From positions 1 to 64,000 of the forward strand of contig CALVYD010000004.1 in the NCBI GenBank assembly GCA_944371995.1: a DNA stretch of 64,000 bases. Direction: 5' to 3'. The number at the start of each line of letters is the position of its first letter. The stretch's first letter is position 1. Below, one piece after another: positions 40,386-50,122 of the stretch. The translations under genes and the position numbers were made by a program. The notes beneath the pieces were generated by a model, which worked only from the letters and a program-made list of their open reading frames with translations, ran no database searches and had not been told where the DNA came from. The stretch is from an uncultured Bacilli bacterium. Its GTDB lineage: Bacteria > Bacillota_I > Bacilli_A > RF39 > UBA660.

Positions 40386-42548
40386 ATGGTTGCTGGAGTT
40401 TTAGTACAACTTGCTAGTCAGAACGTGGATAAAATCTTTGACTATTCAGTACCTAGAGAGTTGGAAGATTCTATTAAATTAGGTATTCGAGTTTTGGTTC
40501 CTTTTGGAAGGCAGACCTTGGAGGGCTTTGTTTTAGAAATTAAAGATTCTAGTCAGTTGGAATTAAAAGAAATTTATTCGATTGTAGATTATGATATTGT
40601 ATTAAATGAAGAATTACTTTCTCTCGGGAAAGAAATACAACACGATACTTTGTCTACTTTAATCAGTGCTTATCAAGTGATGTTGCCTAAAGCATTAAAA
40701 GCAAAAGCAGGAACTACTATTCATAAAAAATTTCATACTTTTTATAAGATGGGACAAAATAATTATATTGGTACTTCTGTTCCACAGAGGAAAATATTAG
40801 AATTGTTTCAAAGTAAAGATATGATTCCTAAAGAGGAGTTAGTTTCTATTTCATCATCAGCACTTTCTACTTTGGTAGAAAAGCAAGTTTTATTTCCTGT
40901 TCAGATAGAGGATTATCGGTTAAAGTATGATATTCATCAAGATTCTAAGAAGGTTTTAACTCCTCTTCAGCAACAAGTCGTTGATAAAGTTATCCATGGA
41001 GATTATGAGAGACCATTTTTGTTATTTGGTGTTACTGGTAGTGGTAAGACTGAAGTTTATATGAATATTATTGAACATGTATTAAGTCAGGGTAAGACGG
41101 CTATTATTCTGGTTCCAGAGATTAGTTTGACACCTCAGATGGTTGAACAGTTTTCTAATCGTTTTGGTAATCAAATTGCAGCACTTCATTCGGCTTTATC
41201 TGATGGTGAGAAGTATGATGAATGGAGAAGAATTGCTAGAGGAGAAGCTAGTATTGTGATAGGTGCTCGTAGTGCTATTTTTGCTCCATTAAAAAATATT
41301 GGAGTTATTATCATGGATGAAGAACATAGTGATTCTTATAAACAGGGTGATAAAGATCCTAGATATCATGCTAGAGATATTGCAATATGGAGAGGTAAGT
41401 ATCATTGTTGTCCAGTTGTGTTAGGAAGTGCTACTCCTTCTTTAGAGTCTATGGCTAGAGCAAACAAGGGAGTGTATCAACTTCTGGTTTTAAATAAGAG
41501 AGTCAATGGTCGGTCGCTTCCTGATGTAGAAATTATTGATATGAATAGAGAAGCTAAGAATAGTTCTTCTCATCTAACGCAGGTTTTGTTAGATGAGATT
41601 AAGCATTGTATTGATAGAGGGGAACAGACTATTTTATTTTTAAATAGGCGAGGATTCTCAACTTTTGTAACTTGTAAGAATTGTGCTGAGACGATTAAAT
41701 GTCCTCATTGCGATATTACTCTTACTTATCATAAAAGTAATAAAATGCTACGGTGTCATTATTGTGGATATGCAACACCACTTCCTAAAGTTTGTCCTAA
41801 TTGTGGTGAAGAAGCATTATCTGATTTAGGCGTTGGTACAGAAAAAATAGAAGAAGAACTACATACCTTATTACCTTATGCCAGGGTTCTTAGAATGGAT
41901 GTTGATACGACTAGTAGAAAAGGTGCTCATAAGAAGATGATTGAAGCATTTAGAAATCATGAATACGATATTTTGCTTGGTACACAGATTGTTGCTAAGG
42001 GTCTTGATTTTCCAGATGTGACTTTAGTTGGAGTTGTTAATGCTGATACTAGTTTAAATATTCCAGATTTTCGTAGTAGTGAAAATACTTACTCATTACT
42101 TTCTCAGGTTGCTGGTAGGAGTGGTAGAAGTGATAAGCAGGGAAAGGTTTTGATTCAAACCTTTAATCCTGATCATTATGCAATCTCTTATGTTAAACAT
42201 CATGATTATTTAGGATTTTATAAAGAAGAGATGTTTGTTCGAAGAAAGCTAGGATATCCTCCTTATTATTATCTTTGTTATATAAAAATTAGTGGTAAGG
42301 ATGCAAAGTATATATTTCAAGAAGCACTAAAGATTAAACAGTCTTTAGAGCGTATGTTAGAGCATACTACTATCTTAGGTCCTACATCTCTTCCTATTTT
42401 TAGGGTAAATAATATTTATCGATATGGTATTATTTTGAAGTATAAAAAAGAAGATAGATTGCGTCAAGATTTATTTAGAGTAAAAAATCATTATAAGACA
42501 AATAATAAAGTTAGAATAGATATTGACTTTAGTCCTAGTCATTTTTAA
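40386..42548 (+). CDS. priA: Primosomal helicase PriA
   Basis: PriA restarts stalled replication forks by loading the DnaB/DnaC helicase. The 720 residues have the N-terminal DNA-binding domain (VLVQLASQNVDKIFDYSVP), Walker A GVTGSGKTE near 218, the DEEH box, and ARYHARD-like DPRYHARDIAIWR. The helicase core holds eight zinc cysteines (CKNCAETIKCPHCDI, LRCHYCGYATPLPKVCPNCGE). GTQIVAKGLDFPDVTLVGV completes motif V. GGGAGGT precedes the ATG. It heads a cluster with the same order as in B. subtilis. Confidence 0.96.
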   Translation: MVAGVLVQLASQNVDKIFDYSVPRELEDSIKLGIRVLVPFGRQTLEGFVLEIKDSSQLELKEIYSIVDYDIVLNEELLSLGKEIQHDTLSTLISAYQVMLPKALKAKAGTTIHKKFHTFYKMGQNNYIGTSVPQRKILELFQSKDMIPKEELVSISSSALSTLVEKQVLFPVQIEDYRLKYDIHQDSKKVLTPLQQQVVDKVIHGDYERPFLLFGVTGSGKTEVYMNIIEHVLSQGKTAIILVPEISLTPQMVEQFSNRFGNQIAALHSALSDGEKYDEWRRIARGEASIVIGARSAIFAPLKNIGVIIMDEEHSDSYKQGDKDPRYHARDIAIWRGKYHCCPVVLGSATPSLESMARANKGVYQLLVLNKRVNGRSLPDVEIIDMNREAKNSSSHLTQVLLDEIKHCIDRGEQTILFLNRRGFSTFVTCKNCAETIKCPHCDITLTYHKSNKMLRCHYCGYATPLPKVCPNCGEEALSDLGVGTEKIEEELHTLLPYARVLRMDVDTTSRKGAHKKMIEAFRNHEYDILLGTQIVAKGLDFPDVTLVGVVNADTSLNIPDFRSSENTYSLLSQVAGRSGRSDKQGKVLIQTFNPDHYAISYVKHHDYLGFYKEEMFVRRKLGYPPYYYLCYIKISGKDAKYIFQEALKIKQSLERMLEHTTILGPTSLPIFRVNNIYRYGIILKYKKEDRLRQDLFRVKNHYKTNNKVRIDIDFSPSHF

Positions 42549-42594
42549 TAAAATATGATATTCTTATGTTAATGATAATGATAGAGGTGATATT

Positions 42595-42822
42595 ATGGCA
42601 AGGAATCATTTTTTCTTATCGCAAAATGATATTGATGAAGAACCAAAAGTAAGTGTTAATGAGAAAAATAGTCGTGAATTTCAAAATTTAATGGAACATA
42701 GTCAGCGTAAGTATGATGATTACTGGGATATAAATAATCCACTTGTTCGAGCAATCCTTATTATTTTATTTTTAATTGCTGCTATTGGTTCTGCTTATTA
42801 TATTATTACATGGTTTAGTTAA
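42595..42822 (+). CDS. Small membrane-anchored protein
   Basis: The 75-residue protein has a charged cytoplasmic part (about 1-48) and one C-terminal membrane helix (about 50-72, RAILIILFLIAAIGSAYYIITWF). AGAGGTG lies before the ATG. It stands where def is found in the B. subtilis priA-def-fmt order, but bears no resemblance to peptide deformylase. Function unknown. Confidence 0.65.
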   Translation: MARNHFFLSQNDIDEEPKVSVNEKNSREFQNLMEHSQRKYDDYWDINNPLVRAILIILFLIAAIGSAYYIITWFS

Positions 42823-42847
42823 TTATAATACTGGGATGGTGGTGTAG

Positions 42848-43990
42848 ATGCTTTCTTCTGTTTTTGAAAACGATGATGTTCTTTCTTTATTATCTAAAGT
42901 TTCTAGTAATCCTAGATATTATGATAAAAAGAAAAAAGATTCTATTAATTATGAGAAGTTCTCCGGGCTTGAGCAGCCTATGTTTTTATTGTTTGATGCA
43001 TTATTTAAGTATCAAATTATTATTAGGGATGATACTTATCTTAGAGACTATGTTCATCATTTAGAATTGTTATGGTATAAGATTGATAATTTTCATGATA
43101 TTAGTGAAGGTGTATGTAAAATCTTGGTTAAATTTTGTGCTAAAAAACTGGGATATAAGATGCAGATAGAAGAACATAGAAGAGAAATTTTGGAATATAT
43201 TTACCAGAAATATATTGTGGAAGGGTATTTGTTCCATGGAATTTCTGATGTATATGTTTCTACTATTAAGAAAGAAGGATTTTCTCCACAACTTTATGAG
43301 AATTATTATCCTCGTTTTTTAGAAATTCAAAAACAATATCCAGCTTTTTTCTCTGATATGGATTTTCATCATGATTATGTTTCTTTTACTGATGATTTTG
43401 TAATGGCATGTTATTATGCTACTTATAGTCCTATTTATTTTTCTAATTTTTTATGCCCATCTTCTTCTAAAAAACTTGAGCTTAATAGTTATGCAAAAAG
43501 GGATTATATGGGATGTTTTAGAAATTTACGTAATTTACTCAAAACAAAGGAGATTAATGAAGAAGATAGCAAGAAAATAGAGACGCTTTGTCATAATCAG
43601 TGGAAATTATTGAAAAGAAATGAGTCTTGTCCTACGATTATGTTAGTAAAAAGAAGTGTCTTTGGTAAAAATGTAATCCATGGAATTAACGAAATTTTGG
43701 AGGATGGAAAAGAAGATATCGGTATATTGGCACATCATATAATGGATTATAAATTTGATAGTTTATCATGGAATCTTCCGATTTCCTCTTCTAATATTGA
43801 ATTTGTAAGTATTCCTTATGCATCCTTTGTTGTTGATGCTTTTAAAGAAGAAGATTCTGATAGTATAGAAGTTATTATACCAAATGAAGAAGATAATACT
43901 GAAGATGGTAAAGTTTCATTCTTATTACTTTTAGGTTCTGTTTTAATTTTGACTGGTGTGTTATTTAGTGTTATTATGTTGTATCAATAG
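42848..43990 (+). CDS. C-tail-anchored protein, possible ADP-ribosyltransferase-like fold
   Basis: The 380-residue protein is soluble up to one C-terminal membrane helix (about 357-377). Three stretches are spaced as in ADP-ribosyltransferases of the His-Tyr-Glu type: YLFHGISDVYVSTIKKEGFSP (His near 128), YVSFTDDFVMACYYATYSPIYFSNF, and NIEFVSIPYASF near the end. The His, the aromatic/Ser-Phe-Thr strand and the Glu followed by hydrophobics fit that layout, but the family call is weak inference. It could equally be an unrelated fold. It lies in the def/fmt region in place of def. Confidence 0.45.
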   Translation: MLSSVFENDDVLSLLSKVSSNPRYYDKKKKDSINYEKFSGLEQPMFLLFDALFKYQIIIRDDTYLRDYVHHLELLWYKIDNFHDISEGVCKILVKFCAKKLGYKMQIEEHRREILEYIYQKYIVEGYLFHGISDVYVSTIKKEGFSPQLYENYYPRFLEIQKQYPAFFSDMDFHHDYVSFTDDFVMACYYATYSPIYFSNFLCPSSSKKLELNSYAKRDYMGCFRNLRNLLKTKEINEEDSKKIETLCHNQWKLLKRNESCPTIMLVKRSVFGKNVIHGINEILEDGKEDIGILAHHIMDYKFDSLSWNLPISSSNIEFVSIPYASFVVDAFKEEDSDSIEVIIPNEEDNTEDGKVSFLLLLGSVLILTGVLFSVIMLYQ

Positions 43991-44000
43991 AGGTGAGGTT

Positions 44001-44948
44001 ATGGAAAAGGTTAAGATTGTATTCATGGGAACTCCAGATTTTAGTGTTCCTATTTTAGAGGGTTTAATAGAGAATTATCAAGTCATTGGTGTTGTTACAC
44101 AACCAGATCGTTGTGTTGGAAGACGTCAGGAAGTTGTTTTTTCTCCTGTTAAAGAGGTTGCTTTAAAATATCAAATTCCTGTTTTTCAACCTGAAAAAAT
44201 TCGAAATAATTATGATGATATTTTGGCTTTAGAGCCTGATATTATTATTACTTGTGCTTACGGGCAAATTATTCCTAAAGCTATTTTGGATTTTCCTAAA
44301 TATGGTTGTATTAATGTGCATGCGTCACTACTTCCTAAATTGCGTGGCGGAGCACCGATTCATCATGCTATTATAGATGGTTATGATAAGACAGGTATTA
44401 CTATTATGTATATGGATGAAGCTATGGATAGTGGTGACATTATTTCTCAAAGAGAAACTGAAATTTTAGATAGCGATACAGTGGAGACGTTACATGATAG
44501 ATTAAGTAGCCTTGGAAGAGAATTATTACTTGATACTTTACCTAGTATTTTAGATGGTAGTGCTAAACGTATTAAACAAGATGAATCGCTAGTTACTTAT
44601 GCTTATAATATTAAAAGAGAAGAAGAGTATCTAGATTTTAGTAAAACTAGTTTAGAATTGTTTAATCAGATACGTGGACTTTCTCCTTTTCCTGGCAGTT
44701 CTTGTATTATTAATGATAGGGAATTTAAAGTGTATTTTGCTAGAATATCTTCTGTTCAATCTAGTTTGTTTCAACCCGGGGAAATACTTCATATTTATAA
44801 AGATGGTATTGGTATTGCGACTCAGGACTATGAGATTGTGCTTTTAGATATAAAACCTTTTGGTAAAAAAAGGATGCTAGCTAGTAGTTTTATTAATGGA
44901 ATTAAAAAAGAAGAATATATAGGGAAGGTAGTTTATGGACGAAAATAA
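44001..44948 (+). CDS. fmt: Methionyl-tRNA formyltransferase
   Basis: Fmt formylates initiator Met-tRNA. The 315 residues have VKIVFMGTPDFSVPIL at the start, the formyl-THF site INVHASLLPKLRGGAPIHHAIIDG with N, H and D of the catalytic set, and GITIMYMDEAMDSGDI. A C-terminal OB domain (about 205-310) follows. I chose the ATG at 44001, after AGAGGTGAGG. A deformylase gene is expected to accompany it but is not in the window. It overlaps the following gene by 14 bp. Confidence 0.96.
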   Translation: MEKVKIVFMGTPDFSVPILEGLIENYQVIGVVTQPDRCVGRRQEVVFSPVKEVALKYQIPVFQPEKIRNNYDDILALEPDIIITCAYGQIIPKAILDFPKYGCINVHASLLPKLRGGAPIHHAIIDGYDKTGITIMYMDEAMDSGDIISQRETEILDSDTVETLHDRLSSLGRELLLDTLPSILDGSAKRIKQDESLVTYAYNIKREEEYLDFSKTSLELFNQIRGLSPFPGSSCIINDREFKVYFARISSVQSSLFQPGEILHIYKDGIGIATQDYEIVLLDIKPFGKKRMLASSFINGIKKEEYIGKVVYGRK

Positions 44949-45660
44949 AGATTTTAATTCTACTTCTGATTCTAAAGATAAGGTTAGGGCTTTTTTTAAA
45001 ACACCTCGTGGAAAAGCAGTTCTTTTCTTTGGTGTCTACTTTATATTTTTTATAGGATTAGCTATATTTTCACGTGTTGCTGGTACAGGAAATTCTATTA
45101 GTCCTCAATTAAATGTTTCTCCTTATTCTTATAGTTTGAATCAAATTTCTAATCATAATTATCATTATCGATATCAGTATCAAATTGATGATTTATCTTT
45201 TTCTTTTGAAGGAGACAGAGTTAATAATAGAAGTTTATTTAGTGATGGTACTACTTCTTATTATCAAAAAGATGATTTGTTTATGAAAAATCAGGATGGT
45301 CTTTGGATAAAATGTGATAATCCTTATATTTTTCCTTCGTTTTTAGATGATTCTATTATTAATACTCTTATTACTTCAGCTACTTATGTTTCTAAAACTG
45401 AACTTGCAACAGGGGAAGAAGAGATAAATCTTGAAATTAGTACTACGACGTTAGTTAAAATTTTAGATGGTGTTGATGTAGATTTAGATGATCCTGTAAA
45501 TACGATTCAGTTGAAGAAAGATACATCTTCAGAAGTAGTTGAAATTCGTTACAATTTAACTAGTTATGCTATTTATCATGGAAGTTGTACTTCTCAATTT
45601 CAGTTGATACTTTCCTATTCTAATTTTGGAGAAAATTCAGAGATTCAAGACCCTGCATAA
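44935..45660 (+). CDS. Unknown protein with membrane anchor and extracytoplasmic domain
   Basis: The 241-residue protein has a short cytoplasmic start, one membrane helix (about 27-46) and a beta-rich outer domain (about 60-230) rich in Ser, Tyr and Asp. There is no lipobox. The start overlaps the fmt stop. It occupies the place of rsmB in the B. subtilis order but is unrelated to a methyltransferase. Function unknown. Confidence 0.65.
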   Translation: MDENKDFNSTSDSKDKVRAFFKTPRGKAVLFFGVYFIFFIGLAIFSRVAGTGNSISPQLNVSPYSYSLNQISNHNYHYRYQYQIDDLSFSFEGDRVNNRSLFSDGTTSYYQKDDLFMKNQDGLWIKCDNPYIFPSFLDDSIINTLITSATYVSKTELATGEEEINLEISTTTLVKILDGVDVDLDDPVNTIQLKKDTSSEVVEIRYNLTSYAIYHGSCTSQFQLILSYSNFGENSEIQDPA

Positions 45661-45682
45661 AATGTTGTTTGGTCTTTTCTTT
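45647..45682 (+). terminator. Possible terminator after the 44935 gene
   Basis: Stem AAGACC/GGTCTT (45647-45652 with 45671-45676) with an 18-nt loop, then a T-rich stretch. The long loop makes this uncertain. Confidence 0.4.
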
Positions 45683-45720
45683 TATTTGTTGTATAATAAT
45701 ATAGATATTGGAGTGAGTCT

Positions 45721-46740
45721 ATGAATATATATAATTTAACCAGGGATGAAATGGAAGAATATTTTGTAAAGCTAGGATCTAAAAAATTTCATGCTGATCA
45801 GTTGTTTTCTTGGCTTTATGAGAAACGTATTTCTTCTATTTCAGAGATTACAAATATTAAGAAGGAATTACTTAATCAAGTTAGCTCTGATTATTCTTTT
45901 TCTAAATTAAATCTTGTTCAAGTAGAACGAGATGTTGATGTTTGTAAATATTTATTTGAACTTAGTGATGGTGAACATATTGAAGCTGTATTAATGATGC
46001 ATGATTATGGAAACAGCGTTTGTATTTCTAGTCAAGTTGGTTGTAATATGGGATGTAGATTCTGTGAATCTGGTAGAAGAAAAAAAGTACGTAATTTAGA
46101 AACCTGGGAAATGGTTACACAACTTCTAATGATTGAAGAGGATTTAGGTATGCGAGTAAGTCATGTTGTTGTCATGGGAATTGGTGAACCTTTTGATAAT
46201 TATGACAACTTATTAAAATTCTTTTTAATTATTAATCATCCTAAGGGTCTTGCGATTGGTGCTCGTCATATTACTGTTTCTACTTGTGGAATTGTTCCTA
46301 AAATATTAGAGTTTAGTAATTTTCCATTACAAATTAATTTAGCAATTAGTTTGCATGCTCCTAATGATGAACTTAGAAATCAAATTATGCCAATTAATAA
46401 AGTTTATCCTTTAAAAGAGTTAATTCATGCGTTAGAGATTTATTTAGAAAAAACAAATCGACGTATCACATTTGAATATATTTTACTTTCTGGAGTGAAT
46501 GATACTGACTCTTGTGCTTTAGAATTAGCTAGATTAGTTGGACATTTAAATTGTTATATTAATTTAATTCCGTATAATGAGACAAATAATTTAGAATTTA
46601 GACGAAGTAATACTGTTCAAATTATGAAGTTTTATGATATACTTAAGAAGAATAGACTTAATGTCACAATCAGGAGAGAGTTTGGTAGCAAGATTAGTGC
46701 TGCTTGTGGACAACTTAGAAGTAAGAAGGAGGAGTTATGA
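45721..46740 (+). CDS. rlmN: Dual-specificity RNA methyltransferase RlmN
   Basis: This radical SAM enzyme methylates C2 of A2503 in 23S rRNA and A37 of some tRNAs. The 339 residues hold the cluster motif C108-x3-C112-x2-C115 in GCNMGCRFCESGRRKKVRN, then HVVVMGIGEPFDNYDNLLKF, HITVSTCGIVP and LAISLHAPNDELRNQIMPIN. The second catalytic cysteine is in KISAACGQLR. The stretch after the cluster (ESGRRKKVRN) differs from the more common STGKQGFNRN. Cfr, the related resistance enzyme, is less likely given the housekeeping operon. Confidence 0.93.
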   Translation: MNIYNLTRDEMEEYFVKLGSKKFHADQLFSWLYEKRISSISEITNIKKELLNQVSSDYSFSKLNLVQVERDVDVCKYLFELSDGEHIEAVLMMHDYGNSVCISSQVGCNMGCRFCESGRRKKVRNLETWEMVTQLLMIEEDLGMRVSHVVVMGIGEPFDNYDNLLKFFLIINHPKGLAIGARHITVSTCGIVPKILEFSNFPLQINLAISLHAPNDELRNQIMPINKVYPLKELIHALEIYLEKTNRRITFEYILLSGVNDTDSCALELARLVGHLNCYINLIPYNETNNLEFRRSNTVQIMKFYDILKKNRLNVTIRREFGSKISAACGQLRSKKEEL

Positions 46741-47480
46741 AATCTTTTTATTTAACAGATGCAGGAAAAGTTCGCAGCCATAATGAAGATAGTGTCATTA
46801 TTGTTAAAAATCAAAATGATGATTATTTAATGGCCATCGCAGATGGGATGGGAGGTCATTCTGCTGGAGAAGTAGCTAGTTCTATTGCGATTGGCTATTT
46901 AGGAAAATATTTTAAAGAAACTTTTTTAAATATGAGCAAAGTGGATGCTGTTAACTGGATTCGAGATGCGTTTAGTGAGATTAACACTTTAATTTTTCAG
47001 CATGAAAAAACACATCCTGAAAGTAAAGGAATGGGAACTACTTTAGTTCTTGCAATACTTACTAAAGATTATCTATTATTTGGTAATGTAGGGGATTCTA
47101 GTGGCTTTGTTATGAAAGATGATAAACTTCATAAAGTAACCTACGACCATACTTTAGTTAATTTACTTGTTAGTGCTGGAGAGCTTACCAAAGAAGAAGC
47201 TAGTGTTCATCCTAAAAAAAATGTATTAATGAAGGCACTAGGTGCTGCTACTTCTGTTGAAGTTGATATTTTTGATTGTGATATGGATATTACGGAGATA
47301 CTTCTTTCTAGTGATGGACTTACTAATATGTTAGATAAAGATCAGATAGAAAAAGTTTTACTTAGTGATAATGACGTTGAAGATAAAGTTATTAAATTAA
47401 TTCAAAAAGCGAATAATCGCGGGGGAACTGACAATATTTCGGTGGCTTATTTAATCCGTAGTGAAGAAGGTGACGAGTAA
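46737..47480 (+). CDS. prpC: PP2C-type Ser/Thr protein phosphatase PrpC
   Basis: PrpC removes phosphate from substrates of the partner kinase PrkC. The 247 residues have the PP2C metal sites: TDAGKVRSHNEDSV, AIADGMGGHSAGEVAS, FGNVGDSSGFV, SSDGLTNM and RGGTDNISVA. Length is normal. It overlaps rlmN by 4 bp and the kinase gene by 1 bp (TAATG), so expression is tightly coupled. Confidence 0.96.
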   Translation: MKSFYLTDAGKVRSHNEDSVIIVKNQNDDYLMAIADGMGGHSAGEVASSIAIGYLGKYFKETFLNMSKVDAVNWIRDAFSEINTLIFQHEKTHPESKGMGTTLVLAILTKDYLLFGNVGDSSGFVMKDDKLHKVTYDHTLVNLLVSAGELTKEEASVHPKKNVLMKALGAATSVEVDIFDCDMDITEILLSSDGLTNMLDKDQIEKVLLSDNDVEDKVIKLIQKANNRGGTDNISVAYLIRSEEGDE

Positions 47481-49270
47481 TGATTACAAAGGGGCAAAAG
47501 ATAAATGATCGTTATGAGATTATTCGTTCTATTGGTGAAGGTGGTATGGCCAATGTTTATCTTGGCTATGATACAATACTAGATCGTAATGTAGCAATTA
47601 AAATTTTACGAGGAGATTTGTCTAGTGATGAAAAATTCGTTAGGCGTTTTCAGCGTGAAGCTTTATCTGCTTCTAGTCTTGCACATCCTAATATTGTTGA
47701 GATGTATGATGTAGGTGAAGATGATGGTGTTTATTACATTGTTATGGAATATGTGGAAGGAAAGACATTAAAACAATTGCTTAAAAAACGTGGAAGTTTA
47801 ACATTGTCGGAAGCTATTGACATTATGTTGCAGCTTACTGATGGTATGGCACATGCTCATGATTCTTATATTATTCATAGAGATTTAAAACCGCAAAATG
47901 TAATGATTAAAGATGATGGTCAAATTAAAATAACAGATTTTGGTATTGCTATGGCACTTAATGCTACGCAACTTACACAAACAAACTCAGTCATGGGATC
48001 TGTTCATTATTTGCCTCCAGAACAAGCAAGTGGTAAAGGTTCTACTATTAAGAGTGATATTTATTCCATGGGAATCATTTTTTATGAATTACTTACTGGT
48101 AGCTTACCTTTTAAGGGAGATAATGCTGTTGAGATTGCTTTAAAGCATATGCGAGATCCACTCCCTAGTGTTAGAGAAGATAATCCGGCTATTCCTCAAA
48201 GTATTGAAAACATTATCTTAAAAGCAACTGCTAAAAATCCTAAGAATCGTTATGATGATGCTAGACAAATGCATGAGGATTTACTTACCGCTTTAGATGA
48301 TGATCGTATGAACGAACCTCCTTATAAATATCCTTATCCTGAACATGATACTGAGTCCACTAAGAACTTAAAGAAAATTGAAGATATTGATAAAAATGGT
48401 GATCAGGAAGAAGAGGAAGAACCTGTTGCTACTAAGATAGAAGATAAAGGGGATAAAAAACGTAAAAAATTAATTATTATATTATCTATTGTTTTTGGAG
48501 TGTTGGTTCTTGGCATTATAACGTTTGCCTTTATTATTCCTGCTGTTACTGCTTCTAAGCCAGTTATTGTTCCTGATTGCGAAGGAGATAAAGTTAGTCA
48601 GTGTGAAAAGAAACTACAAGAGGCTGGATTAGAGGTTCGAACTAATATTAAAAGTGTGGCATCTTCTAAAATTGAAAAAGGTTTAGTAGTTCGTACTGAT
48701 CCAGAAGAGGGACGAAGTGTAAAAGAGGGTACGAAAGTTACTATTTATAAATCTAGTGGTGAAGAAACTTTTGAAATTAAGGATTACAGTGGAGAAAATT
48801 ATATTGAGATTCAAACAATTTTGGAGACACAATATGGATTAAATGTTACAGTTGAAAAACGAGATGTTGATGCTAGTGATAGAGAATATGATCCACAGGA
48901 GATTATTGGTCAATCTTTAGCCGAAGGTAGTGAAGTAAAAGAAGGAGATTCTATTATTTTATATATTCCTAATATCGTAGAAAATTTCCCTGATATGGCT
49001 GGTTTAGGATGGGGATTAGCAGATGCACAAGCTTTCTGTGATAAATATGGATTAACTATTAGTGTTGAATATCAAGAGACTACTGCTTATGAAGAAGGTA
49101 AAATAATTGATCAGTCAAGAGCTGCTGGTAGTCCTATTGTTAAAGGACAAACACTTACTGTTACGATTGCTCAAAAACCAAAACAGCAGTCAACACCATC
49201 CACACCATCTACTGGAGATGACGATGAAGAGACTACAACTCCATCAGATACAAATAATGGAACAGAATAG
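47480..49270 (+). CDS. prkC: PASTA-domain Ser/Thr protein kinase PrkC
   Basis: PrkC senses wall fragments (muropeptides) and controls spore germination and wall growth in B. subtilis (established). The 596 residues have a kinase domain (about 1-270) with IGEGGMANVYLG, the catalytic loop H133-R-D135-LKPQN and DFG at D153. A juxtamembrane acidic stretch, one membrane helix (about 331-353) and three extracellular PASTA repeats (about 355-575) follow. A Ser/Thr/Pro-rich tail ends the protein. It is followed by rsgA and rpe as in B. subtilis. Two unfamiliar membrane proteins downstream may be substrates or partners. Confidence 0.97.
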   Translation: MITKGQKINDRYEIIRSIGEGGMANVYLGYDTILDRNVAIKILRGDLSSDEKFVRRFQREALSASSLAHPNIVEMYDVGEDDGVYYIVMEYVEGKTLKQLLKKRGSLTLSEAIDIMLQLTDGMAHAHDSYIIHRDLKPQNVMIKDDGQIKITDFGIAMALNATQLTQTNSVMGSVHYLPPEQASGKGSTIKSDIYSMGIIFYELLTGSLPFKGDNAVEIALKHMRDPLPSVREDNPAIPQSIENIILKATAKNPKNRYDDARQMHEDLLTALDDDRMNEPPYKYPYPEHDTESTKNLKKIEDIDKNGDQEEEEEPVATKIEDKGDKKRKKLIIILSIVFGVLVLGIITFAFIIPAVTASKPVIVPDCEGDKVSQCEKKLQEAGLEVRTNIKSVASSKIEKGLVVRTDPEEGRSVKEGTKVTIYKSSGEETFEIKDYSGENYIEIQTILETQYGLNVTVEKRDVDASDREYDPQEIIGQSLAEGSEVKEGDSIILYIPNIVENFPDMAGLGWGLADAQAFCDKYGLTISVEYQETTAYEEGKIIDQSRAAGSPIVKGQTLTVTIAQKPKQQSTPSTPSTGDDDEETTTPSDTNNGTE

Positions 49271-49279
49271 AGGGACTAT

Positions 49280-50122
49280 ATGAAAGGACAGATTGTAAAG
49301 ATTCATAGTGATTTGCATTATGTACAAGCAAATACAGAGATTTATCCATGTAAATGTAGAGGAATTTTTAGAAAAGAAAAAATATTACCCTTAGTAGGAG
49401 ATTTTGTTGAATTTGATTCTAATAAATTAATAATTGAGAAGATTTTACCTAGAAAGAATGAATTCTTTCGACCTAAAGTTAGTAATATTGATCAAGCTTT
49501 TCTTATTACTAGTTTAGTTTCTCCTGATTTTTCCTTAAATTTACTTGATAAATTGCTTGTGCTTATGGAGTTACATTCTGTCAAACCTGTTATTTGTATT
49601 ACAAAAAGAGATTTAGTAACTGATGCGAAGTTTTGTGAAATTGAACCTATATTGAATTATTATAAACAATTAGGATATACTGTTATATTTAATACAGAGT
49701 TAGATAAAATAAAAGAATTGTTAAAAAATAAAACTAGTGTTTTTACCGGGCAAACAGGTGCTGGTAAAAGTACTTTGTTAAATAAACTAAAGCCAGATTG
49801 GAATTTGGAAACTGGTGAAGTTTCCGTTGCCTTAGGGCGTGGAAGACATACTACTCGTGTAGTTACGTTATATGAACTTTTCGAAGGAAAAGTGATGGAT
49901 ACTCCTGGTTTTTCAGCTTTAGATTTTCAAGGATATTCTAAAGAACAAATTCGAGATGCTTTTATAGAGTTTTCTCATTATCCTTGTCCATTTAAGGATT
50001 GTCTACATACAAAAGAAGCAGAATGTGAGGTAAAAAAGGCAGTTATTTCTAATAATATAATGAAGAGTCGCTATCTTAATTATTTAAGTTTTATTCAGGA
50101 GGGTGATTGTTATGAAGATTAG
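49280..50122 (+). CDS. rsgA: Ribosome small subunit-dependent GTPase RsgA
   Basis: RsgA (YloQ) is a circularly permuted GTPase that helps mature the 30S subunit. The 280 residues have an N-terminal OB fold (about 1-65), then G4 TKRDL, G1 GQTGAGKS (157-164) and G3 DTPGF in the permuted order typical of the family. A zinc site (CPFKDCLHTKEAEC) is near the end. Length is a little below the usual 290-300. It overlaps rpe slightly. Confidence 0.96.
   Translation: MKGQIVKIHSDLHYVQANTEIYPCKCRGIFRKEKILPLVGDFVEFDSNKLIIEKILPRKNEFFRPKVSNIDQAFLITSLVSPDFSLNLLDKLLVLMELHSVKPVICITKRDLVTDAKFCEIEPILNYYKQLGYTVIFNTELDKIKELLKNKTSVFTGQTGAGKSTLLNKLKPDWNLETGEVSVALGRGRHTTRVVTLYELFEGKVMDTPGFSALDFQGYSKEQIRDAFIEFSHYPCPFKDCLHTKEAECEVKKAVISNNIMKSRYLNYLSFIQEGDCYED

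Noticed and set aside
45721-46740. Cfr-type antibiotic resistance methyltransferase
   Set aside because: Position in the fmt-rlmN-prpC-prkC operon and RlmN-like blocks point to the housekeeping enzyme.
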